A stretch of DNA of 16,013 nucleotides from Flavobacterium psychrophilum (GTDB lineage Bacteria; Bacteroidota; Bacteroidia; Flavobacteriales; Flavobacteriaceae), in NCBI GenBank assembly GCA_945872875.1, contig CAMCBB010000038.1, positions 1 through 16,013 of the forward strand, given 5' to 3'. The notes beneath the pieces are model-generated. The model did no database searches, had not been told where the DNA came from, and saw only the letters and a list, made by a program, of their open reading frames with translations. Below are positions 5,962-13,100 of the stretch, piece after piece; position 1 is the first letter of the stretch; the number at the start of each line of letters is the position of its first letter. A program made the position numbers and the translations under genes.

Positions 5962-7335
5962 TTATTCAATTATCAATTTTTTAGAATAACTAACTCCATT
6001 TTCGGTTTCGACTGAAACCATATAAATGCCTTTAGTAATTGATGAAATTGAAATTGTATTTTCAGGATTATTTTCTAATTTTTGCGATAAAATTAATTTG
6101 CCTGTTAAATCAAAAACAGCAATTTTTGTAGCTAAATTTTCGTTAGATAATTTAATAGAAATCGAATTTTTGGCAGGATTTGGAAATAAAGAGAATTCAT
6201 TTTTTTCAAAATCCGAAGTTCCAAAAGAAGCATCTTGAATCTTGAAAATAATTCCAGATGAAATCCCAGCTACATACAATTCGCCCGCAACATCTTCACC
6301 AAAAGTAGCAAAACTATTTCCAGAGAAAGATGAAGTTGTAGTAATTGTTCCTGCACTATTTACCATTCTAATTTTGTCGTCGCAGTAGTCGGTAAAGAAG
6401 TATTTATTTTGAAAATTGGGATATAATGTTCCTGTATAAACATATCCTCCCGTAACAGAACATGCGCCACCAGAACGAGCGTATTGAGTAAAAGGGAATG
6501 TCATAGTACTTGCTGCTGCACATCCAGTTGTATTGTAGGTTGAATTTCCTTCATAACAGCGCCAACCAAAATTTATCCCGGTATTGGGTAAGGGGCTCGA
6601 AATTTTATCAATTTCCTCAATGGCATTCTGTCCAACATCTGCAATCCATAAATCACCATTTAATCTGTTAAATGAAAATTTCCATGGATTTCTTAAACCA
6701 ATTGCCCAAATTTCATCATTACCTGCAATTCCAACATATGGATTTGTGGTAGGATTTGTATAAAATGGTGCTACCGAAGAATTTACATCTATACGCAGCA
6801 TTTTCCCTAGATTATCTGATATATTTTGAGATCGATTTCCTGGGTCACCCCCACTTCCTCCATCACCCATGCCAATATATAAATAGCCATCAGGACCAAA
6901 TTTTATACTTCCTCCATTATGATTTGAGAAGGGTTGTGTTATTGTCATTAATATCGTTCCAGTGGTACTAGCAACATTTGGATTAGCACTAACACTATAC
7001 CTTGCAATAACCGTATTCCCAGCTGTATTTGTATAATTTACAAAGAAAAAACCATTAGTTGCATAGTTTGGGTGAAATGCCAAGCCCAATAATCCGCGTT
7101 CGCCACCCGTACTAATTATCGATGATAAGTTTAAAAATGGTGTTGCATTTGTTGTTCCATTAGCATTTACTATTTTTATTAATCCACCTTGTTGCACCAC
7201 AAATAATCTCGAATCACCTGCATGAGTAATTTCTACTGGATTTGTAAAACCAGTTGCAAATTGTGTCAAGGAGATGATTTGAGAATAGCCAAAAAAAGAC
7301 AGCATTGTTAAACTTATAAGTATAATATTTTTCAT
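5962..7335 (-). CDS. Secreted glucose/sorbosone dehydrogenase-family beta-propeller with T9SS sorting domain
   Basis: A 457-residue exported protein. Residues 1-19 are a Sec signal peptide ending GYSQ. About 25-366 form a glucose/sorbosone dehydrogenase (PQQ sugar dehydrogenase, Yli/Asd-like) propeller: GERGLLGLAFHP at 78-89, NHNGGSIKFGPDG at 138-150 with the family's catalytic His at 139, YIGMGDGG at 153-160 with GDPGNR following, and GLRNPWKFSF at 213-222. About 378-457 is a type A T9SS C-terminal domain: FSLFPNPAKNSISI, then GKLI, ITKGIYMVSV and a KKLIIE end. It should therefore cross the outer membrane by type IX secretion and be anchored or released. Four cysteines (260, 272, 292, 318) could form disulfides. 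PQQ binding and sugar substrate are inferred from the family; many Bacteroidota homologues are uncharacterised. Confidence 0.9.
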   Translation of the reverse strand: MKNIILISLTMLSFFGYSQIISLTQFATGFTNPVEITHAGDSRLFVVQQGGLIKIVNANGTTNATPFLNLSSIISTGGERGLLGLAFHPNYATNGFFFVNYTNTAGNTVIARYSVSANPNVASTTGTILMTITQPFSNHNGGSIKFGPDGYLYIGMGDGGSGGDPGNRSQNISDNLGKMLRIDVNSSVAPFYTNPTTNPYVGIAGNDEIWAIGLRNPWKFSFNRLNGDLWIADVGQNAIEEIDKISSPLPNTGINFGWRCYEGNSTYNTTGCAAASTMTFPFTQYARSGGACSVTGGYVYTGTLYPNFQNKYFFTDYCDDKIRMVNSAGTITTTSSFSGNSFATFGEDVAGELYVAGISSGIIFKIQDASFGTSDFEKNEFSLFPNPAKNSISIKLSNENLATKIAVFDLTGKLILSQKLENNPENTISISSITKGIYMVSVETENGVSYSKKLIIE

Positions 7336-7379
7336 AGTTATGTGATTTAGTAGTGGTAAATTTATAAAAGTTAATTATA

Positions 7380-7397
7380 AATTGCTAAAAAGCAATT
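7380..7397 (-). terminator. Small hairpin downstream of radA, weak terminator candidate
   Basis: AATTGCT at 7380-7386 and AGCAATT at 7391-7397 form a 7-bp stem with an AAAA loop. It lies 33 bases past the radA stop and 44 bases before the start of the next minus-strand gene. On the minus strand the tail is TATAATTAA, not a run of Ts. It may end the panC-to-radA transcript or lie in the leader of the dehydrogenase gene. Confidence 0.3.
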
Positions 7398-7430
7398 AGT
7401 TTATTTAAGTATAAAAATAAAAGTAGTGTT

Positions 7431-8789
7431 TTACCCAAATAAATGCTCGGCCACTTCTTCTATTTTTGAAACTAAAACAATTTTAATAATAGCATTTTTG
7501 ATGGCTATTTTATTGTATTTGGATACAAATATGGTAGCAAACCCAAGTTTCTCGGCTTCTTGAATGCGTTGTTCCACTCGGTTTACAGGGCGTATTTCAC
7601 CCGAAAGCCCTATTTCACCAGCAAAACAAAAATCTTTTCCAACGGCAATATCTTCATTTGAAGATAAGATTGCGGCTACAACAGCTAAGTCAATTGCAGG
7701 ATCATCAACCGAAATTCCACCTGTTACATTCAAGAAAACATCTTTAGTTCCCAATCTAAATCCGGCTCGTTTTTCTAATACGGCCAAGAGCATGTTTAGC
7801 CTTTTAGCATTATAACCTGTCGTACTGCGTTGTGGGGTTCCGTAAACAGCAGTTGAAACTAAGGCTTGAATTTCTATCATTAATGGTCGCATGCCTTCTA
7901 AAGTAGAGGCTATTGCCGTTCCTGAAAGTTCTTCTTCTCGATGTGAAAGTAAAATCTCGGAAGGATTTGAAACTTCTCGTAAACCAGAACCCAGCATTTC
8001 ATAAATCCCCAATTCTGCAGTGGATCCAAATCGATTTTTTAAACTTCTTAATATTCGATACACATGATTTCGATCGCCTTCAAATTGCAACACGGTATCA
8101 ACCATGTGCTCTAAAATCTTTGGTCCCGCGATGGTTCCGTCTTTGGTAATGTGGCCTATTAAAATAACTGGAACATTGGTTTCTTTGGCAAATTTGATCA
8201 ACTCGGCTGTACATTCTCTAATTTGAGAAATGCTTCCGGCAGTTGATTCAATGTAGTCAGTATGAAGTGTTTGAATGGAATCAATAATAACAATTTCAGG
8301 TTCGATTTCCTGAATTTGCTGAAAGATATTCTGTGTTTTTGTTTCGGTTAAAATATAGCAATTATCACTATTTGGAGTAATTCTTTCCGCACGCATTTTT
8401 ATTTGCTTCTGACTTTCTTCACCGGAAACATATAAGGTTTTATAAGGTAATTTTAAAGAAATTTGAAGCAACAAAGTACTTTTTCCAATTCCGGGTTCAC
8501 CTCCTAATAAGGTTAAGGAGCCAGGAACAATTCCGCCACCAAGTACTCGGTTTAATTCTCCGTCAAGTGTATTCATGCGCACTTCTTGAGAAGAATCTAT
8601 TTCATTAATTTTTAATGGTTTTGGAGCTTTTCTAACTTCCGAAGCAGGCTTCCAGCCGCTTTTCTCTTCCTTTTGAATTACTTCTTCAACAATAGTATTC
8701 CATTCTTTACAGGCATTGCATTGCCCTTGCCATTTAGCATATTGGGTGCCGCAATTTTGACAGAAAAAAGAAGTTTTTAGCTTAGCCAT
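7431..8789 (-). CDS. radA: DNA repair protein RadA
   Basis: A 452-residue protein, the normal RadA length. It begins with a C4 zinc finger (C10, C13, C24, C27). Next is a RecA-like ATPase with Walker A GEPGIGKST at 97-105, a Walker B region VIIDSIQT at 167-174, GHITKDG at 212-218 and the RadA-specific KNRFG motif at 251-255. Residues from about 285 to the end form a Lon-protease-like domain, recognisable by PQRSTTGYN and SVDDPAIDLAV. RadA is a DnaB-type helicase that drives branch migration of recombination intermediates. Its ATG overlaps the last base of the upstream esterase-like stop codon (TAATG on the minus strand), pointing to translational coupling in the panC-panD-UPF0104-esterase-radA run. 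All key motifs are intact. Confidence 0.96.
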   Translation of the reverse strand: MAKLKTSFFCQNCGTQYAKWQGQCNACKEWNTIVEEVIQKEEKSGWKPASEVRKAPKPLKINEIDSSQEVRMNTLDGELNRVLGGGIVPGSLTLLGGEPGIGKSTLLLQISLKLPYKTLYVSGEESQKQIKMRAERITPNSDNCYILTETKTQNIFQQIQEIEPEIVIIDSIQTLHTDYIESTAGSISQIRECTAELIKFAKETNVPVILIGHITKDGTIAGPKILEHMVDTVLQFEGDRNHVYRILRSLKNRFGSTAELGIYEMLGSGLREVSNPSEILLSHREEELSGTAIASTLEGMRPLMIEIQALVSTAVYGTPQRSTTGYNAKRLNMLLAVLEKRAGFRLGTKDVFLNVTGGISVDDPAIDLAVVAAILSSNEDIAVGKDFCFAGEIGLSGEIRPVNRVEQRIQEAEKLGFATIFVSKYNKIAIKNAIIKIVLVSKIEEVAEHLFG

Positions 8790-9934
8790 TATTTTTTTAA
8801 TTGTGCTTTAAGTTCCGTAGCTTTATCTAGCATCATATCTTTGGTCAAACTACCAACTGGTTGTAACTGAAAAGCATTAAGGTAATAACGAGCAGCATTT
8901 TTTAAATCACCTGTATTCTCATAAAATAAGGCCATTTGGTAATCACCAAGCATAGTTTTTGGATACATTTTACGAGAAAGCTGAGCTAATTGTTCCAGTT
9001 CTGGATAGGCTTTATTCTTTAATATTGCTGCTTCAATAGCTTTGAAATCGTTGATTCGGATGTTTAATTTAATACTTAATGTTTTTTCCAATATATCATA
9101 TTTATTTTTTAAATAGGTTACATAACCCGATTCTAATTTTACAATTTTTTCTTGAAATTCGGTTGTAGAAATAGGTTGGTAGGAAGCAAAGAAATGATAT
9201 AATGCACTGGGTATAGAATACAAAACAAGGGAATAATGCGATGCTTCTTTGAAGTCATCATATTTATAATTCAAACTCGGATTTAAAACTGCTTTAATAT
9301 TGGTATCCAAAGTGGTAATTTTCTCTTTCATTTTTTTGATATCACCATCTGATGACGATTGATAGTAAAAAATATTTTGTTTGAATCCTGCTAATCGCTC
9401 TGCGATTCTAGTTTCCATTTCAAGACCAAGTTCTGGACTCAATGAAATGTAAGCATTAAATAATGGGGCATCTTTATATAAATATAAATTAAGAAAGCTT
9501 GCCGTAACATCGTGACCTGCTATAATTTTAAATGGTGAGATTCTGTATTTTTTTTGAAGATACGGAATTAATTCCCCGCCAATGAATTCAAAAAAATCTG
9601 CTCCTGTTCCTTCTGGCAATCCAGTTGCTTCATCTAATGTGCAATCGGCATCTCGTTCTTTATCTTGAGATAAACCAACAATGATTAACTCAGGCAAATC
9701 ATCCCAATAGTAGCCATATTTTATAGCTCCTTCAAATGGATCAAATAAGTAATCACCATCTAGTAAAAACAATAACGGATAAGTCCTTTTTGGATCTATT
9801 TTATATGATGGAGGTAAGGATACTGTTAGTTCTCTGTATAAATTTTGGGATTTAACAAAAACGCTATCACTTACTTTTTGCGAGTATCCAAAAGACCCAA
9901 AAACAAGCATCATTATAAGGAAGACTTTTTTCAT
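8789..9934 (-). CDS. Exported esterase-like alpha/beta-hydrolase lacking the nucleophile serine
   Basis: A 381-residue protein with a signal peptide (about 1-19, ending GYSQ). Residues about 25-250 resemble the esterase D / enterochelin-esterase family (PF00756): RELTVSLPPSY at 34-44, YPLLFLLDGDYLF at 52-64, IIVGLSQ at 84-90 and a late His in ASHYS at 231-235. At the nucleophile elbow the expected GxSxG is GHDVT at 140-144, so Ser is replaced by Asp and the second Gly by Thr; the codons read GGT CAC GAT GTT ACG. This suggests a non-catalytic or altered protein. Residues about 328-363 look like a tetratricopeptide repeat (DYQMALFYENTGDLKNAARY). It overlaps radA by one base and follows the UPF0104 gene by 61 bases. 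Periplasmic, role unknown. Confidence 0.8.
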   Translation of the reverse strand: MKKVFLIMMLVFGSFGYSQKVSDSVFVKSQNLYRELTVSLPPSYKIDPKRTYPLLFLLDGDYLFDPFEGAIKYGYYWDDLPELIIVGLSQDKERDADCTLDEATGLPEGTGADFFEFIGGELIPYLQKKYRISPFKIIAGHDVTASFLNLYLYKDAPLFNAYISLSPELGLEMETRIAERLAGFKQNIFYYQSSSDGDIKKMKEKITTLDTNIKAVLNPSLNYKYDDFKEASHYSLVLYSIPSALYHFFASYQPISTTEFQEKIVKLESGYVTYLKNKYDILEKTLSIKLNIRINDFKAIEAAILKNKAYPELEQLAQLSRKMYPKTMLGDYQMALFYENTGDLKNAARYYLNAFQLQPVGSLTKDMMLDKATELKAQLKK

Positions 9935-9995
9935 GTAAATTTTAAATTAGTAATTCAAAAAACAGACCGGTTGTTAAAAACAAGCAAGATAAGAA

Positions 9996-10955
9996 TTATT
10001 TTCTATTTACAATAGGGAGCATAATAAAGGAGAGCACCCCTAAAAATATGATCAAAAGCATTTGAGAAGTCCAAATAATCCAACCAAAAGCAGTTCCTGC
10101 TGGTTCTGCAATGGCATAAAATAATAAAATTTTAGAAGTAAGAAATGGGTAGGCTCCAAAGCCACTATTTGTAAACGCAATAGCAATACTACCAACAACA
10201 AATGAAGTAATTATTGCTCCAATAGTAAGTGTTGAAGTTTCTGGAATTACCATTGTTGCAATTACATAGGTTAATACATAAGACATCCAAATTAATATTG
10301 TTTGAAAAAAATAGGCGCCCTTTTTTTTCATATGAACTACACTTAGCAGTCCTTCTTTTAATCCCGATATTTTTTCTTTTAGTACAAATATCATCTTAAT
10401 TTTAGAATATTTGTAAACTAAAATTAATGTAATTAAAGAAACCATTCCCACAATAAATAATAGGGTTAAAAGCTGCACAGGAATTTTATCTAAAATAAAA
10501 GCTTTTACAATATTATATTGCAATAGAACTGCTAATAGCATGAAAAATAATAAGAAAAATATATCAATAATGCGCTCGGCAACAATGGTTCCAAAGCCTT
10601 TGTCAAAAGGAATGTTGTTGTATTTTTTTACAATAACTGCTCTAGAAATTTCACCCGATTTTGGCACTGTTAAATTCAATAGGTAACCAATGTTTACTGC
10701 CATGAAATTATTGGCAAAATTTGACTCATATCCAAGATGGTCTAACATGTATTTCCATCGATAGGCTCTAAGTGTATTTCCCATAAAACCAACCATAACA
10801 GAAAGAATGACAAAGTAATAATTGGCGTTTTTAAAATAGCCAACAATTTCTTCAATTTGAGCATCGGTAAATTTATTATATTGGTAAATAATGATTAGGA
10901 TCCCTAATAAGATAGGAATTACAATTGACAACCATTTACTTAGGTGTGTTTTCAA
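9996..10955 (-). CDS. UPF0104 / LPG-synthase transmembrane-domain membrane protein
   Basis: A 319-residue polytopic membrane protein with about eight hydrophobic segments (roughly 10-26, 47-61, 85-97, 127-149, 160-181, 214-236, 245-262 and 292-315). The conserved region GYLLNLTVPKSGEISRAVIVKK at 90-111 and the following IVAERIID at 124-131 are characteristic of PF03706, the flippase-like membrane part of lysyl-phosphatidylglycerol synthases. The soluble aminoacyl-transferase domain of MprF is absent, so lysine transfer to lipids is not expected. Stand-alone members are usually assigned to lipid or glycolipid handling. It begins only two bases after the panD stop, so the two genes are very probably translated from one message. 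Confidence 0.85.
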   Translation of the reverse strand: MKTHLSKWLSIVIPILLGILIIIYQYNKFTDAQIEEIVGYFKNANYYFVILSVMVGFMGNTLRAYRWKYMLDHLGYESNFANNFMAVNIGYLLNLTVPKSGEISRAVIVKKYNNIPFDKGFGTIVAERIIDIFFLLFFMLLAVLLQYNIVKAFILDKIPVQLLTLLFIVGMVSLITLILVYKYSKIKMIFVLKEKISGLKEGLLSVVHMKKKGAYFFQTILIWMSYVLTYVIATMVIPETSTLTIGAIITSFVVGSIAIAFTNSGFGAYPFLTSKILLFYAIAEPAGTAFGWIIWTSQMLLIIFLGVLSFIMLPIVNRK

Positions 10956-10957
10956 AA

Positions 10958-11308
10958 TTATCTCAAGGAATTATCGTTTTCATTAGGAAAAACGAGCCAA
11001 GGTTTGAATATTTTTGCTTCTTCAAAATCTAAAGTAGCATAAGAAATAATAATGATAATATCGCCCGCATGCACTTTTCTAGCCGCAGGACCATTTAGGG
11101 TAATTTCACCTGAATTTGGTGCTCCTTTTATGGCGTAGGTTTCAAAACGCTCGCCGTTATTAATATTAACAATAGAAACTTTTTCACCTTCAATAAGGTT
11201 AGAAGCATCCATTAATACTTCATCGATAGTAATACTACCAATATAGTTTAAATCTGCGCCGGTTACTTTAACGCGGTGAATCTTTGATTTTACAACTTGA
11301 ATTTGCAT
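10958..11308 (-). CDS. panD: Aspartate 1-decarboxylase precursor
   Basis: A 116-residue pyruvoyl-enzyme precursor that makes beta-alanine from L-aspartate for pantothenate. The self-processing site G24-S25 is exactly where expected ([10 protein letters not shown]). K9, H11, R54 and Y58 (GERFETYAI), which are conserved active-site or processing residues, are present, as is LNGPAAR at 71-77, the conserved loop in this family. The gene follows panC by 14 bases and precedes the UPF0104 gene by two. No PanZ-type maturation factor is visible here; processing would be autonomous, as in most bacteria. Confidence 0.96.
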   Translation of the reverse strand: MQIQVVKSKIHRVKVTGADLNYIGSITIDEVLMDASNLIEGEKVSIVNINNGERFETYAIKGAPNSGEITLNGPAARKVHAGDIIIIISYATLDFEEAKIFKPWLVFPNENDNSLR

Positions 11309-11322
11309 GTGGCAAAGTTAAA

Positions 11323-12177
11323 TTATTTTAGTGAAATAGTATCAATCAATCTTATTTTGTTGACAAAAACAGCAATAAATGCGCGATAATTTTTATTTGG
11401 TTCTTTTGAATCGCAAGAAATTAAAGTTTCTTCCTCGGCAATTTCAAAATATTCTAATTCTATTTCGGGATGGTTATTAAATTCTTTGGTCACAAAATCT
11501 TTTACTGAATCACAAGTTTGGGTTAAAAAAAGAACTTTTGCTTGAGTTAATATTTTATAAATTACAGCAGCTTTTTCTCTTTCAATTGCTGTAAGCCGCT
11601 CATTTCTTGAACTCATTGCCAAGCCATTAGATTCTCTGTAAATTGGACATTCAATTATATTGACTGGAATTTTTTCTTTTTTTACCAGTTTTTTTATGAT
11701 CTGTAATTGTTGATAATCTTTTTCTCCAAAATAGGCATTTGTTGGTTTTACAATTTCAAATAACCGTTTTACAACAGTACCCACACCATCAAAATGACCA
11801 GCTCTAAATTTACCTTCCATTTGATGTTCTATACCATCAAAGTCAAATCTTTGTGAAGCGGTATTTCCTTCATAAATATCATCAACTGTTGGGGCATAAA
11901 TCAAAATAGTATCAGAAATGGATTTGATTTTTTGAATATCACTTTCTAAAGTTCTTGGATATTTTTCAAGATCTTCAGGATTGTTAAACTGTGTTGGATT
12001 AACAAAAATACTAATTACAGTGTGGGTGTTATTATGTATAGAATTTTCTAATAATGACAAATGGCCCAAATGTAATGCGCCCATCGTAGGCACAAATCCT
12101 ATACTAGAATTAGACACAGAAATGCTCTGTAAGTGGTTGGTTAATTCTACTTTGTTATTGAAAATGAGCATGTCCAT
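11323..12177 (-). CDS. panC: Pantothenate synthetase (pantoate--beta-alanine ligase)
   Basis: A 284-residue cytosolic enzyme that joins pantoate and beta-alanine using ATP through a pantoyl-adenylate. It has the nucleotidylyltransferase-fold motifs in order: PTMGALHLGH at 30-39 (the HIGH signature), FVNPTQF at 58-64, EGKFRAGHFDGV at 121-132, GEKDYQQL at 151-158 and MSSRNERL at 188-195 (the KMSKS equivalent). The length is normal. It is the first gene of the minus-strand panC-panD run, so ligase and beta-alanine supply are made together. A second ATG two codons in (Met3) is an alternative start. The upstream region is shared with a divergent gene and carries a -7-like box. Confidence 0.96.
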   Translation of the reverse strand: MDMLIFNNKVELTNHLQSISVSNSSIGFVPTMGALHLGHLSLLENSIHNNTHTVISIFVNPTQFNNPEDLEKYPRTLESDIQKIKSISDTILIYAPTVDDIYEGNTASQRFDFDGIEHQMEGKFRAGHFDGVGTVVKRLFEIVKPTNAYFGEKDYQQLQIIKKLVKKEKIPVNIIECPIYRESNGLAMSSRNERLTAIEREKAAVIYKILTQAKVLFLTQTCDSVKDFVTKEFNNHPEIELEYFEIAEEETLISCDSKEPNKNYRAFIAVFVNKIRLIDTISLK

Positions 12178-12194
12178 TAGATTGAAAAAGGGTA

Positions 12195-12202
12195 CAAACT
12201 TA
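12195..12202 (-). promoter_or_regulatory. -7 element (TAAGTTTG) upstream of panC
   Basis: The minus strand reads TAAGTTTG here, a full match to TAnnTTTG, 17 bases before the panC ATG. No -33 element is visible. The implied leader is very short. Confidence 0.5.
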
Positions 12203-12233
12203 CTAATTTAGTGAATATCTGCATAAATTTTTG

Positions 12234-12241
12234 TACTTTTG
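12234..12241 (+). promoter_or_regulatory. -7 element (TACTTTTG) upstream of the GT5-like/DUF4270/glmS run
   Basis: TACTTTTG matches TAnnTTTG and ends 37 bases before ATG 12279. It is the same octamer as before xth and tas. With the panC box 31 bases away on the other strand, it makes a compact divergent promoter region. Confidence 0.55.
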
Positions 12242-12278
12242 CCTGTTTTTTATTGCCAATAAGTAAATAAAAGTTTTT

Positions 12279-13082
12279 ATGAAGGACAAGAGAATATTGT
12301 ATGTTTCCTCTGAGGTGGTGCCTTATTTGGCTGAGAATGAAGTTTCTCTAATGTCTTATGACGTGCCAAAAATGATAAATGATCAAGAGGGGCAAATTAG
12401 AATTTTTATGCCAAGGTATGGAAATATAAATGAAAGAAGACACCAGTTACATGAGGTTATTCGTTTGTCGGGAATGAATTTAGTGGTGAATGATGTGGAT
12501 ATGCCTTTAATTATTAAAGTGGCTTCTATTCCAAAGGAAAGAATTCAGGTTTATTTTATTGATAACGACGAATATTTTAAAAGGAAAGCAACTTTTTCTG
12601 ATGAAGATGGAGTAATGTATCCGGATAATGATGAGCGCGCCATTTTCTTTGCAAAAGGAGTAGTAGAAACGGTAAAAAAATTAAATTGGGTTCCCGATAT
12701 AATTCATGTTCACGGCTGGATGGCATCAATGCTTCCTGTATATATGAAACATTTTTATAAAGACGAAGCGTTATTTTCAGAAACTAAAATTGTTACTTCA
12801 GTATATGGGCAATCTTTTGATGGAAACTTAGACGCAGAAATGATTAATAAAATCAAATTTGATCAAATTCCATCTGAGGCAATTTCTGATTTGGAATTAC
12901 CAAATTATGAAAACCTTATTAAAACTTCAATCGCTCATTCGGATGCGGTGATTATTGCTTCAGAAAATCTTTCTTCAAGTTTAACAAAATTTATAGAATC
13001 TTCGAAAAAACCTTTTTTACCTTTCGCTCCGAAAGATAAATTTGCAGAAGCATATACTACTTTTTATAAAAAGATGTTATAA
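12279..13082 (+). CDS. Glycogen/starch synthase (GT5) N-domain-only protein, likely non-catalytic
   Basis: A 267-residue protein that matches only the N-terminal lobe of GT5 glycogen synthase (about 480 residues in full GlgA). RILYVSSEVVPYL at 5-17 aligns with the GlgA start, RIFMPRYG at 41-48 with the LLPGYG region, DNDERAIFF at 116-124 with the DNxER region, and PDIIHVHGWMAS at 139-150 with the GlgA PDxxHAHDWHAG segment. The ADP-glucose loop KTGGL is replaced by AENEV (18-22), the WH of the HDWHAG motif becomes WM, and the C-terminal donor-binding lobe is absent. Glycogen synthesis by this protein alone is therefore unlikely. I recall short GT5-like proteins annotated as glycogen/starch synthase in other Flavobacteriaceae, so this is probably a conserved variant and not a fresh truncation. 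DUF4270 follows after 18 bases. Confidence 0.8.
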   Translation: MKDKRILYVSSEVVPYLAENEVSLMSYDVPKMINDQEGQIRIFMPRYGNINERRHQLHEVIRLSGMNLVVNDVDMPLIIKVASIPKERIQVYFIDNDEYFKRKATFSDEDGVMYPDNDERAIFFAKGVVETVKKLNWVPDIIHVHGWMASMLPVYMKHFYKDEALFSETKIVTSVYGQSFDGNLDAEMINKIKFDQIPSEAISDLELPNYENLIKTSIAHSDAVIIASENLSSSLTKFIESSKKPFLPFAPKDKFAEAYTTFYKKML

Positions 13083-13100
13083 TATTATTACAACAAAAAC

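Noticed and set aside
7564..8149. Two plus-strand open frames (7564-7815 and 7913-8149)
   Set aside because: Both are antisense to radA, which is intact with all motifs, and neither has family features.
9935..9995. Promoter or operator around ACCGGT between the UPF0104 and esterase-like genes
   Set aside because: The symmetry extends little beyond the six-base palindrome, and no TAnnTTTG match was found on the minus strand.
12279..13082. A recent truncation or pseudogene of glgA
   Set aside because: The sequence after the stop is not a remnant of the GT5 second lobe, since DUF4270 starts 18 bases later, and catalytic motifs in the remaining lobe have diverged, so it looks like a settled short variant.
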